From assembly GCA_958295665.1 (NCBI GenBank), contig OY282559.1:271758047-271822046 (forward strand): a stretch of 64,000 nt of DNA. The letters run 5' to 3'. The stretch's first letter is position 1. Each line of letters opens with the position of its first letter. The notes under the pieces are model-generated. The model was not told where the DNA came from. It was given only the letters and a program-made list of their open reading frames with translations, and did no database searches. The position numbers were made by a program, and so were the translations under genes. Positions 54,642 through 63,729 of this stretch are shown piece by piece. This stretch comes from Tipula vernalis. Lineage: Eukaryota > Arthropoda > Insecta > Diptera > Tipulidae.

Positions 54642-55880
54642 ATGGCCACGTTACAAGATCAGCTAGATGAGCTCCGGAAGCAAATGTCCGAGCTACAGGA
54701 GGCACACAAATCAATGGATGATGCCAAGAAAAAGGCTGAGGAGGAAGCGGCGGTCGCCCGACAACAGTTAGCTGCCATTCAGCAGTCACAAACGGCAACG
54801 GAGGCAGCCCAACAAAAAGCCGAAGCAGAAACCATGGCGGTCCGGCAACAATTAGAAGCAATGCACGCAGAAATGGCCGTACATACGCGAACTACGCAAG
54901 AAGAGTGCGAGCAGATACAGATAGAAGGAGTGCCATTTACCACCCTACAACAAGCTTTTCTGGAGTTTTCGCAGAAGATTTCATGGCTGGCTAAAATGTC
55001 AACACCTAGAGCGTCTGTCACGGCCGATGTACCGCGCTGTGCGGATTCAGATCCTGTTGTAGTTACAGCCCCTGGTACAGCTCCGGCCCCGGGTGTATTA
55101 TTGCCGGTAACTACGCAAGTCAACGAATATTCAGACATCCTGTCGCGGCCACTAAAGTTGTCAACATACGACGGCTCCTCCTGTTGGGAGGAGTATTACA
55201 CGCATTTCGAGTTGGTCGCGGAAGCTAACGGGTGGACCACACTACAGCGAGCCATCCAATTGGGAGCAACGTTACGCGGCGATGCACTAGTAGTGCTATC
55301 TTCAATCGAGCCGGCGGCAAGACGAGATTTCGAATTATTGTGTAACTCATTGTCGCTTCGTTTTGGTACAGACCAACAAGAGAAAATAAGTCATATCCTT
55401 CTTCGCTATCGAACACAACAAACCAAGGAGAGCCTCTCAGCATTCGGAATGGATGTGGAGAAATTGGCGCGGCAAGCCTTCCCTACCCTTCCTCGAGAAG
55501 CATTGGACCGCATTGCTCTGATGCAGTTCATAGACGGTATCCACGAAATCGAAGTACAAGATCTCGTCAGGATGGCTAGCCCGACAACGCTTCGTGATGC
55601 TTTAGCCAAAGCCATCGAAACCACGGCAGTGCGCCGCGCCACCCGCATGAACCAGAGGAGTGTACGAGAAACTATTTTCGAAGAAGATACGGGAACCGTC
55701 GTCGACGAAGTCACTCTCGAGGCCAACACTGATACTGAATTAGCTCCACGAAGGAGGCCCAGATATCGATATAAAGGGAAGCAAAGAACGTCCACCGAAA
55801 AGAAAGAAGAGAACGTCGATAAACCCTGCTCCTGTGCACCAAACGTGAGCACCAAGACACCATCGGAAAACGAGAACTAG
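54642..55880 (+). CDS. gag: Gypsy-2 Gag, 412 aa
   Basis: Structural protein that would form virus-like particles around the element RNA. The ATG at 54,642 lies 43 bases after the LTR and is the first in the leader. Residues ~1-90 form an Ala/Gln/Glu-rich coiled coil (QDQLDELRKQMSELQEA). Residues ~155-330 match the retrotransposon Gag/capsid fold (LKLSTYDGSSCWEEYYTHF, GDALVVLSSI, LLRYRTQQTKESLSAF). Residues ~365-412 are basic and polar (RRRPRYRYKGKQR) with a lone CSC instead of a CCHC zinc knuckle, so RNA binding probably relies on the basic tail. The frame is uninterrupted. It overlaps the pol frame by about 58 bases. Confidence 0.92.
   Translation: MATLQDQLDELRKQMSELQEAHKSMDDAKKKAEEEAAVARQQLAAIQQSQTATEAAQQKAEAETMAVRQQLEAMHAEMAVHTRTTQEECEQIQIEGVPFTTLQQAFLEFSQKISWLAKMSTPRASVTADVPRCADSDPVVVTAPGTAPAPGVLLPVTTQVNEYSDILSRPLKLSTYDGSSCWEEYYTHFELVAEANGWTTLQRAIQLGATLRGDALVVLSSIEPAARRDFELLCNSLSLRFGTDQQEKISHILLRYRTQQTKESLSAFGMDVEKLARQAFPTLPREALDRIALMQFIDGIHEIEVQDLVRMASPTTLRDALAKAIETTAVRRATRMNQRSVRETIFEEDTGTVVDEVTLEANTDTELAPRRRPRYRYKGKQRTSTEKKEENVDKPCSCAPNVSTKTPSENEN
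55823..55880 (+). other. gag-pol overlap, probable -1 frameshift zone
   Basis: The pol frame is open from 55,823 and lies in the -1 frame relative to gag, which ends at 55,880. Pol has no ATG before its protease, so it is expected to be made as a Gag-Pol fusion by -1 frameshifting within this overlap. A GGAAAAC string at 55,865-55,871 is the most slippery-looking site but not a canonical heptamer. Confidence 0.6.
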
Positions 55881-55963
55881 TCGCTGGTATAGGGCACCCA
55901 GCGGCTAAAGAAAATCATAATGCCCCAGAGGAAATAACAATCCAAGCAACCAACGGTGCCTCC

Positions 55964-58900
55964 TTGACAACCGAGGGACTTCTCAACCAAAAGAAGTGTA
56001 CATTCGTCATCGATACCGGTGCTACGGTGAGTTTAGTGAACAGCAATTTTCATAAACTATGGCCTACGATCATACGACCATGCAACTTACGAGTTAAGAC
56101 AGTGACTGGAGATCCTTGCCCGGTCCGCGGTATCGTCGACCTAACTGTCAAACTGGGAGAGTTCGCACAGCCGGCAAGTTTTGTTATTGCCGAGATAAGA
56201 GACGATGTGATACTCGGCACCGACTTCCTGAAGAAATTCCACGGCCAAATTAATCTGGTGGATGAATGGTTGCTCTTGAACAACAAGAAAATCGCGATCT
56301 CGGTCGCTGCAAATCCCGCCATCGCGACTTCATCAAGAGTGAGCATACCCCCTAGATCAGAAATGTTTGTCTCTGTGAAGCTAGCCACGACCAGCTTAGG
56401 GACCTACGTGATCGAGCACCCAGAAACATCCAATCTGCCGGAGGGAATTATGATCGCACGAGGACTCATCGACGCAAGTAGCCCTCTTCAGCATGTGCGA
56501 ATAGCTAACATCACAGATCAGGTGAAGATCCTCCCAGAAAACACCTATGTAGGCGAGATGAAAGGGGCAGAAATCGTTTCTCCGGGAAACTGGGACCCGG
56601 CTTCGCAAAACCAAATCGACGAAGTAATCCAACGATCTCTGCAAGGAATACCAAGAGAATCACACTATTCGGTCAAACAATTTTTAAATAGTTATAGTGA
56701 CGTATTTGCTAGATTCCCCGGGGACTACGGGAAAACGACTCTTACTAAACATGTAATAGAAGTAGGAGAGGCCAGTCCAATAAAGCAACCACCGCGGAAA
56801 ATACCCATTGCGAAACAGGGTGAAATGAGCAACCTATTAACTGATATGAAAATCAAAGGCGTCATCGAGCCAGCTGTCAGCCCTTGGTCGTCTCCCGTCG
56901 TGCTTGTTCGGAAGAAAGATGGGTCCCTAAGGTTTTGCGTCGATTACCGGCGATTGAATGATGTCACCCGGAAGGACTCGTTTCCTTTACCTCGAGTTGA
57001 TGTTACTTTGGATTCCATGAAAGGCGCGTGCTGGTTTTCGACCCTCGATTTAGAATCCGGTTATTGGCAGGTAGAATTGGACGAAAAAGACAGGCCTAAG
57101 ACTGCGTCTTCGACTGGAGACGGCCTTTGGCAGTTCACCGTAATGCCTTTTGGTCTGTGCAACGCTCCTGCCACATTCTCGAGATTAATGCAGATGGTTT
57201 TCGCAGGGCTCCCATGGGAAACGTGCCTGGTTTATCTAGATGACATAATCGTCTATGGAAAAGACGTCGACGAACTAACCAAGAAGATGCAACAGGTATT
57301 CGAGAGGCTACGAGCAGCAAACTTGAAGCTCAATCCAAAAAAATGCCATCTATTCAAGAAAGAAGTCCAATACCTAGGACATATCGTTAGTAATAAAGGT
57401 ATTCGAACAAATCCCACCAAAATAGAGACGATCCGTAGCTGGCCGCGTCCAGAAGGGAAGTCACACATGCGCAGCTTTTTGGGCCTCTGTTCATACTACC
57501 GCACATTCATTAGAAATTTCGCTTCCATCGCCAAGCCATTGTTCGAATTGACGGAAAAACAGCGAAAATTCGAATGGAACGACCATGCGAAATGGGCTTT
57601 CGAAGAATTAAAGCGCCTGATGAGCACCACACCGATCTTGGCATATCCTCAACTTGATAAACCTTTCATCGTCGACACTGATGCAAGTCTAGTCGGGATT
57701 GGCGGCGTCCTATCGCAAGAAGTAGAGGGCAACGAGAAAATTATCGATAACTTTTCGCGGACTTTGAGGAATGCGGAACGAAATTACTGCACCACCCGAC
57801 GGGAATTATTAGCTGTCGTGAAATCTCTCCAACACTTCCATTCCTATTTGTATGGCCAACATTTCACCGTGCGTACAGATCATGCGTCGTTAACCTGGCT
57901 GCTGAATTTTAAAAGGCCTGAAGGCCAAGTTGCTCGATGGATCGAAATTTTACAACAATACGATTTTGAGATCCAGTATCGCCGTGGCCAGAAACATGGA
58001 AACGCGGACGCTTTTTCACGACGTCCCTGCGCGGCAGAGTGCCACGAATGTGTCAGAATCGAGAACCGCGAAGCAGAATTCACCGTTCAAGTGACGAGAC
58101 TAGATACGGGTGAAGCACGCTTCATAAAGGCTCAGCAGCAAGATGCCGCTCTGGGACGAATCTATGCATGGAAGCAGCAAGACAATCGGCCGACATGGGA
58201 GGAAATTTCTACACTACCTGCAATTACCAAAGGGTATTGGGCACAATGGGACTCGATTATACTACACGATGGGCTCCTAAAACGTAAGTTCGAATCAGCT
58301 GACGGAACTTCCACTACTTTTCAGATCTTACTACCGCCATCCATGATCGAGGAAGTGTTAACGGATGCTCATGATGGGAAAACCTCAGGGCATTTTGGTG
58401 TAACGAAAACCAAACAGCGAGTAAGGGAGAAATTTTATTGGCAAGGATGGCTCCGGGGTATCGAACAATGGTGCCGGAAATGCGACGTATGTGCCGCACG
58501 GAAAGGTCCGCATCGCCGAACTCGTGGACGAATGAAGCGTTATGTAGTTGGCGCCCCTTTCGAAAGAATTGGGATTGACATCAAGGGTCCACTTCCAGTC
58601 ACGGATAAAGGAAACCGCTACGCGTTAGTCATTATGGACTATTTTACGAAGTGGCCAGAAGTCATCGGGATACCAGACCAGACTGCTGAAACTGTAGCCG
58701 AGACATTGATCCAAGAGGTTGTCTCTCGCTATGGTGTACCTCTCGAAATCCATTCGGACCAAGGTAGAAATTTCGAAGCGGCTGTGTTCACCAAGACAAT
58801 GGAACTTCTCGGTGCTAAAAAGACGAGAACCACACCACTGCACCCGCAATCTGATGGAATGGTAGAACGGCATAACCGCACCTTGGGTGATTACTTAGCC

Positions 58901-59407
58901 AAATTCATTGGAGATAATCAGCACGAGTGGGACCGACTGCTCCCATTGTTCATGTTGGCGTATCGCTCGTCGGTTCATGAGTCGACGAATGTGTCTCCCG
59001 CCGAAATGCTACAAGGAAGAAAACTGCGCTTACCAGGGTGCATGTTGGTAGGATCAAATCCTGATACATCGACGACCGACGATTATTCCGGAAATCTCCA
59101 AAAGCGGATGGATCGCATTCACGAGTTCGCTCGCGGAAATCTTAATCTCGCAACCAACAAGATGGTCAAACAATACGATTCCAAAGCAAACCCCATCCAG
59201 TTTGGCGTAGGAGATTTGGTGTGGTTATACAACCCCGTCCGACGAGTTGGGCTTTGCCCTAAGCTGCAATGTGATTGGGATGGACCGTACGAAATCATCG
59301 GCAAACTGAACGACTTGATTGTCCGGGTAAAGAAACCCGCTGGCAGAGCAAAAGTGGTGCACGTCGACAGATTGGGTCGCTACCTCGGAAATACAACATC
59401 ACCCTAA
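55964..59407 (+). CDS. pol: Gypsy-2 Pol: protease, RT, RNase H and integrase
   Basis: An open frame of 1,147 codons from 55,964, where the codon is TTG; the true product is probably a Gag-Pol fusion beginning in the overlap. Domains in order: retropepsin with FVIDTGATVSLV (residues ~14-25) and ILGTDFL; reverse transcriptase with SPWSSPVVLVRKKDG, FSTLDLESGYWQV and catalytic YLDD (residues 424-427); RNase H with IVDTDASLVGIGG (~570) and RTDHASLTWLL; and integrase with an HHCC zinc site ending CRKCDVC and a catalytic triad D872, D932 and E968 (35 residues between the last two). The C-terminal region has a GPYEII motif like the gypsy GPY/F module. No stop, shift or missing catalytic residue was seen. 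Confidence 0.95.
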   Translation: MTTEGLLNQKKCTFVIDTGATVSLVNSNFHKLWPTIIRPCNLRVKTVTGDPCPVRGIVDLTVKLGEFAQPASFVIAEIRDDVILGTDFLKKFHGQINLVDEWLLLNNKKIAISVAANPAIATSSRVSIPPRSEMFVSVKLATTSLGTYVIEHPETSNLPEGIMIARGLIDASSPLQHVRIANITDQVKILPENTYVGEMKGAEIVSPGNWDPASQNQIDEVIQRSLQGIPRESHYSVKQFLNSYSDVFARFPGDYGKTTLTKHVIEVGEASPIKQPPRKIPIAKQGEMSNLLTDMKIKGVIEPAVSPWSSPVVLVRKKDGSLRFCVDYRRLNDVTRKDSFPLPRVDVTLDSMKGACWFSTLDLESGYWQVELDEKDRPKTASSTGDGLWQFTVMPFGLCNAPATFSRLMQMVFAGLPWETCLVYLDDIIVYGKDVDELTKKMQQVFERLRAANLKLNPKKCHLFKKEVQYLGHIVSNKGIRTNPTKIETIRSWPRPEGKSHMRSFLGLCSYYRTFIRNFASIAKPLFELTEKQRKFEWNDHAKWAFEELKRLMSTTPILAYPQLDKPFIVDTDASLVGIGGVLSQEVEGNEKIIDNFSRTLRNAERNYCTTRRELLAVVKSLQHFHSYLYGQHFTVRTDHASLTWLLNFKRPEGQVARWIEILQQYDFEIQYRRGQKHGNADAFSRRPCAAECHECVRIENREAEFTVQVTRLDTGEARFIKAQQQDAALGRIYAWKQQDNRPTWEEISTLPAITKGYWAQWDSIILHDGLLKRKFESADGTSTTFQILLPPSMIEEVLTDAHDGKTSGHFGVTKTKQRVREKFYWQGWLRGIEQWCRKCDVCAARKGPHRRTRGRMKRYVVGAPFERIGIDIKGPLPVTDKGNRYALVIMDYFTKWPEVIGIPDQTAETVAETLIQEVVSRYGVPLEIHSDQGRNFEAAVFTKTMELLGAKKTRTTPLHPQSDGMVERHNRTLGDYLAKFIGDNQHEWDRLLPLFMLAYRSSVHESTNVSPAEMLQGRKLRLPGCMLVGSNPDTSTTDDYSGNLQKRMDRIHEFARGNLNLATNKMVKQYDSKANPIQFGVGDLVWLYNPVRRVGLCPKLQCDWDGPYEIIGKLNDLIVRVKKPAGRAKVVHVDRLGRYLGNTTSP

Positions 59408-59429
59408 ATTGCGACGGGACGTTCGCAAG

Positions 59430-59443
59430 CCGGAAGGGGGCAG
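59430..59443 (+). other. Polypurine tract of Gypsy-2
   Basis: GGAAGGGGGCAG directly precedes the 3' LTR and would prime plus-strand DNA synthesis. Confidence 0.85.
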
Positions 59444-59866
59444 TGTAACAAATTAAAGCGCCTTAATGACGACTTCGTTTATTTAAGTTTTGTGTAATAT
59501 TGTATAAATTCACTAGAATAATGTGTATTTCAGATATTTATAAAATAAAATAAATTAACCACGAATCAGTTAGAACTGGAGTGGGAAACCAACGCCAACG
59601 AGTCTATTATTTTCGCTCCGCACGCTGTCACGCAACGGATTTAAATCCCCTCGATTCCGAGAGTGGAAGGTCAATAACCTTGCCGTGCCGTGACGCCATT
59701 CGAGTTGTCCCGCTCGCCTAAGCCGTTCCTCTGTGACCGGAGCCACCATCGCACCATTTCACCTACAGACTAAATCCTCGTAGAGGAAGGGTCAATAACC
59801 CTTGCTGTGGTGAAGTACTGCTCTGTCACTCCGCGTCTAGCAGAACGAGCAGCCATCGAAGTTACA
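59444..59866 (+). repeat. 3' LTR of Gypsy-2, 423 bp
   Basis: Same length and, as far as can be read, same sequence as 54,176-54,598. Followed by the duplicated target GTAT. Confidence 0.95.
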
Positions 59867-59870
59867 GTAT

Positions 59871-61010
59871 TAATAGTTGAAAACTTTTTTGATTTTTCTG
59901 AAACTTTTACTTGTTGATATGCCCCACTGAGATCTAACGCACAAAAAATTTTGGATCCTGCCATTTTTGCAAAAATATTCTCCATTTTTGGTAATGGATA
60001 TTGATCTGTTTTGAGAACTTTATTAACAGACACTCTAAAATCACAACAAATACGGACCTCTCCATTCTTTTTTGGAACACAAACTATAGGGCTGGCCCAT
60101 TGACTAAACATGATCGAACTAATAATTCCATTAACCACTAATCGATTAATTTCTTTATGAACTTTATCCTTTATAGCAAAAGGAACTTCGTAATACTTAC
60201 AAAAAATAGGAGTACAATTCTCTTTGACTTTTATATCAGCAACAAAATCTTTAATACAACTTGTTCCATCTATTTCGAAAATGTTCTGGAATTTCGATTT
60301 TAACATATCGACAAAAGCATTGACGTTGGACCTGTTGGACTGATTAGACTGACTTGAAGCACCACTAGCACTAGACATTGAAATAGGTTGACTTGACTGA
60401 CTTAATAAATTACTAACTGACACATTTTTAAATACACCTAAATCGTTTTCGTGATTCTTTACCAAAACTTGATTTGCCCCACCAGAATGTGAACACAATG
60501 GGGAACGAGAAAAATTCAGAAAAAAACTTACGCCAATTTGGAGTGATGATATCCAACCAGTTGCGACCAATAAGTGGAATAAACGGTCTGCTTGTATTAA
60601 TTATTACCACATCCAGAACCGCATCACTGGTTCCGCATTTTACTTGTACTTCTATTTTCCCATAACTTCCACTGAATCTCCGGTAACCATTTGAAGATGA
60701 ACTCCACAAGGCACTAGACGTCGACCTGAAAATAAAAAACCATAAATATCTTTGGGAAAGACTGAAAATGATTCTCTTGTATCCACTTCCATTTTAACCT
60801 GATGATCTCCTATGATTACATTTAGATATAGTGGTTGCTCGATACCCATTGATCCAATATTTTGAAGGTGTTTAAGTGTCATATGATCAAAATAATTTTC
60901 CATGTATGTTTGTTCTTTTTCATCATCATGTTCTTTTGAAGGAATAGCCTGGCCAACATGATTTAATTTTTTATATGCGCTATGACGCGATGGACTGTTA
61001 TTGTTTGGTT
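59871..61010 (-). pseudogene. mag-like pol, 5' half: protease and first part of RT
   Basis: Minus strand, in several frames. Protease: MEVDTRESFSVFPK near 60,790, where the catalytic D-T-G-A reads D-T-R-E, so it is inactive; FIPLIGRNWLD follows near 60,570. RT: KDKVHKEINRLVVNGIIS (about 60,160), SQWASPIVCVPKKNGEVRIC (60,110-60,050), YPLPKMENIF (59,995) and FCALDLSGAYQQVKVSE (about 59,920). It is cut at 59,870 by Gypsy-2; the rest lies at 54,175 and below. The frame changes near 60,660 and 60,440. Preceded by the gag at 61,011-61,762. Confidence 0.85.
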
Positions 61011-61762
61011 TCATAGACTGACAAACACGAGATGACCTTGTATACAACATACAAAACATCTCCAATCTTTAGCAGGACAGTTGTCATACTTGTGTTTATT
61101 AAAACGACCACATCTGTTGCACCTGCTTTTTGAACGTGACTCTGGCCGTGATATATAAAATGAAACTCGTGCTGGACTTTTTGATTTAGAACGTGACCTT
61201 GCTCTGGAACGATGTGTTTCAGAGAAAACGTTAAACTTATTCACATTATGATTGTCGCGATGAAATAATTTTAGTTGATTATCAGCAAGTTCCACTGTAG
61301 TTGCTATATCGACCGCTTTAGTGAAATTTAAATCAGTTTTTTGCAACAATGTGCTTTGTATAACTGCATCTGATATTCCGCTAACAAGTCGGTCTCTTAA
61401 CGCGTCATCATAAAACGTACCAAAAACACAGTTGGATGCCATTTTTTTTAATTCGACGACATATTCGGACACACTTTCACTTGGTAACTGATTTCGTGTA
61501 TAAAACTTAAAACGCTCCGAAATCACATTTACTTTCGGTGAAAATGACCATTTAATAATTTTGCCAAATCTTTAAATGCCTTTTCGGATGGTTTGGATGG
61601 TTATGTTAATGATTTTAAAACACCGTAGGCATCAGACGATAACGATGTAATTAACATAGCGGTTTTCTAAGTATCATCTGTAATACCGTTTACCACAAAA
61701 GAACTTTCCAGTTGTTCCACCCACTCTCCAAAAATATGAATTAACGGATTAAACTTGTCCAT
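61011..61762 (-). pseudogene. mag-like gag
   Basis: Probable start at ATG 61,762 (MDKFNPLIHIFGEWVEQLE), the usual opening of mag-type Gag. An in-frame stop occurs near 61,668 and a shift near 61,540. The open part 61,526-61,011 includes FYTRNQLPSESVSEYVVELK and LRDRLVSGI (capsid C-terminal), then an Arg/Ser-rich tract (SRARSRSKSKSPAR). Two Cys-rich knuckles follow: CNRCGRFNKHKYDNC and CFVCCIQGHL, the second lacking its final Cys in frame. It would have packaged the element RNA; it is now broken. Confidence 0.8.
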
Positions 61763-61899
61763 AATCTTCACTGTTAAGCTGATTTACAAAAAAAAAAAAA
61801 AAACTTGACGTTTTTTTTTTTTGGTTTATTTAATTTATTTAACTATATCACTCAATTATAAATATTCTTTATTTTACTAAATTCCATCTTCGTCGCCAC

Positions 61900-62030
61900 T
61901 GATGAGTCGGATCGAATGTTGCAGCAAGACTGCCAAACTTTTATTCAAATACAATTTACATTAACAATATGTGTTAGTACAATGATAATATTAACAAGCG
62001 TTACATTACTTAACGAATACATTCATATCA
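61900..62030 (-). repeat. 5' LTR of the mag-like gypsy, 131 bp
   Basis: TG...CA bounded; partner of 51,802-51,937. The CTTAC duplication follows at 62,031-62,035. Confidence 0.88.
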
Positions 62031-62035
62031 CTTAC

Positions 62036-62598
62036 TAAAAAACCCTCGCCTTTTGGACAAAGGAAAAATGCTGATACATCGCACTTAAAAATTCGTGAAG
62101 GCTCTTGGAGTACTTCGAGGAGATTTTTTTCTTCTAGGTAATTATGGACTCTTTCAAACCATGCTCTAATCTTTCCTTCATTAACAGAAAGTCGCGCCGT
62201 AGTCAATGTCTGTATGACTCTTTGACATACATATGGTAGGATTTCTATTTAAGAATCCTTCGTACCAATTTCTGCCTGCCAAGCCATTTTTAAACTTATT
62301 AGAACGATTAAGGTTTTTTACGAGTTTTGATACTGTGTAAATGAGTTGATCTCTTCTAATTGGATCCAATTTCTGCTAAATGCTGCACCCATTTTACAAT
62401 AAGGTCTTCTTCAGATGAGCTGAGTATGGCGTGCGTCCCTGCAGATGAATGCTTTGTGTATTTATTTTTGACCTTATCTAATAATGTCTGTTTGGGTATG
62501 TGACAAAATTTAGATGCTTTATATGCAGTCACAGTTCCATGTTTTACCAAGTCAAGAGCTTCTGACAACGTTTCGGGCGTATATGTTTTTCGTGACAT
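62036..62598 (-). pseudogene. pogo-like transposase, N-terminal part
   Basis: Starts at ATG 62,598 (MSRKTYTPETLSEALDLVK) with a pipsqueak-type helix-turn-helix (YKASKFCHIPKQTLLDKVKN, residues ~26-46). After a frameshift near 62,365 it continues with QLIYTVSKLVKNLNR and NWYEGFLNRNPTI, the CENP-B-like second DNA-binding segment, and after another shift near 62,200 with KIRAWFERVHNYLEE and IFKCDVSAFFLCPKGEGF. That last block holds the first catalytic Asp, with the usual Glu after it changed. It is interrupted by the mag-like gypsy at 62,035. The gene continues at 51,796 and then 47,736. The enzyme would cut the element at its ends and insert it at TA. Confidence 0.88.
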
Positions 62599-62838
62599 AA
62601 TGTGATGAAATTTATAAAACTAGAAATATATGAAAAATTTATAAACTTGAGTATATCCATACTTGGTTCATTTATTACTTTTGACAACCTGAGTGAAATA
62701 ACACGTATTATTTAACTTAATAAATTACACTTTACTGACTTACTTAGGTTATTAAAAATTATTTAAATTACGTTAAATTATCTAAAACGTATTTTCTACA
62801 CAATAACACTTTACACTACACAGCGACTATACTTACCC

Positions 62839-63688
62839 TATTAACACAGGAAAATAAATGAAATGCATTAAAAGAACGAGAACAAATTCAAAATTGTTTC
62901 CCGTTATTTTCCTTTGTTTTTTTTTTTTTTTTTTTTTTTTTTGTGAGCTAGCGATCGATTTATATTATTAGGTAGTTCCCCGATTAACAAATAATTTAGT
63001 AATTCACCATAATGTCTAAATGGACCAAAATTATGCGATAGAACGTAATAGCATACATAGAATTCCGTAACTCCGGCCCATAGCACGCAATTACAGATGA
63101 ACCAATTACAAAGAACGCAATTCTGTGCTACCTAAATATAGTTCAAAAATATATATATTTATCGTATTTATCATCTATTTTGCAGTAAAAAGTATTTCCT
63201 TTCAAGTAATAAGTGAATACTGAATAACTATTTACATGAAACTTCAAATAAACTTGAAAAGAGTTACTTTGATAAATCGAAGATCACCTCACTATTTTCA
63301 AAGCATCAATTGTTACAACTCACAAAAATGTAAATTCTCTAATTACGTCTTAAGGACGGAATAGTGTACATGATCGAAATATTGTGAATATAATTCCGTG
63401 CGTTAACAAAATCAAGTTTTCATCAAACAAGCATATAGAAAAAGATCAAACTAATTATAAATCATGTAATAGACATGCCTGCGAGACATTAAATCATAAA
63501 CCGACCAGAAATTCCTCATATAATAAATATTATGGGTTTACAAAAAATTGAATCGCGCGTTGTTGTTTCACTCAACACCATCGTACGCATACTAAAGATT
63601 TGTGGCCAACAAATATATTATAGAATATAGATAAATGAAATAATATAAAATTTGTACTGATACTTCACGGATGCTCAAATACCAAATA
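62839..63688. other. AT-rich DNA with a long T run
   Basis: A T run of about 30 bases at 62,911-62,942 could mark the poly(A) end of a minus-strand retroposed copy, but no body was recognised. No gene. Confidence 0.4.
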
Positions 63689-63710
63689 CAGTGAAACCTC
63701 CGCGACCACT
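63689..63710. repeat. pogo/Tigger-like terminal sequence
   Basis: CAGTGAAACCTCCGCGACC, preceded by TA, resembles the start of many pogo/Tigger terminal repeats (CAGTGAAACCTC). The partner would lie outside the window or be lost, since gypsy sequence begins about 30 bp inside. Confidence 0.45.
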
Positions 63711-63729
63711 TACGGGACTATTTAGTTTT

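Larger units (their letters stand above)
54176..59866 (+). mobile_element. Intact-looking Ty3/gypsy retrotransposon (Gypsy-2)
   Basis: A complete 5,691-bp LTR element in plus orientation, inserted in the RT gene of the mag-like element. GTAT stands on both sides (54,172-54,175 and 59,867-59,870), and the host frame is continuous when the insert is ignored. Both LTRs are 423 bp and appear identical on reading. Primer site, gag, pol and polypurine tract are all present in order and both frames are open. No third, envelope-like ORF lies between pol (stop at 59,407) and the 3' LTR. Its GC content is visibly higher than that of the surroundings. This is the youngest and most complete LTR element in the window. 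Confidence 0.95.
51802..62030 (-). mobile_element. mag-like gypsy retrotransposon with very short LTRs (composite region)
   Basis: A 10.2-kb span containing a minus-strand gypsy element interrupted by a second gypsy (54,176-59,866). LTRs lie at 51,802-51,937 and 61,900-62,030. The 5-bp duplication CTTAC flanks it (51,797-51,801 and 62,031-62,035). Just inside the 5' LTR, the minus strand reads TGGCGACGAAGATGG, a primer-binding-site-like string compatible with a tRNA-Ser 3' end. Just before the 3' LTR is a purine tract GGGTGGGGAG (about 51,940-51,952). Short LTRs and the protein style point to the mag lineage. Confidence 0.85.
46271..62838 (-). mobile_element. pogo-like DNA transposon split by two insertions (composite region)
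   Basis: The outermost layer of the nested stack. Candidate termini are AGGTAAATGTA at 46,271 and GGGTAAGTATA read inward from 62,838, each next to TA. Removing the Harbinger-type insert (47,740-51,769 plus a 3-bp duplication) and the mag-like gypsy (51,802-62,030 plus a 5-bp duplication) leaves about 2.3 kb carrying one transposase reading minus-ward, a sensible size for this group. The terminal repeats are short and imperfect, so exact ends are the least certain part. The coding continuity across both insertions is clear. Confidence 0.75.

Noticed and set aside
54779..55855. Long minus-strand frames opposite Gypsy-2 gag (54,779-55,138 and 55,406-55,855)
   Set aside because: They are antisense shadows of the intact gag frame, with no family motif of their own.
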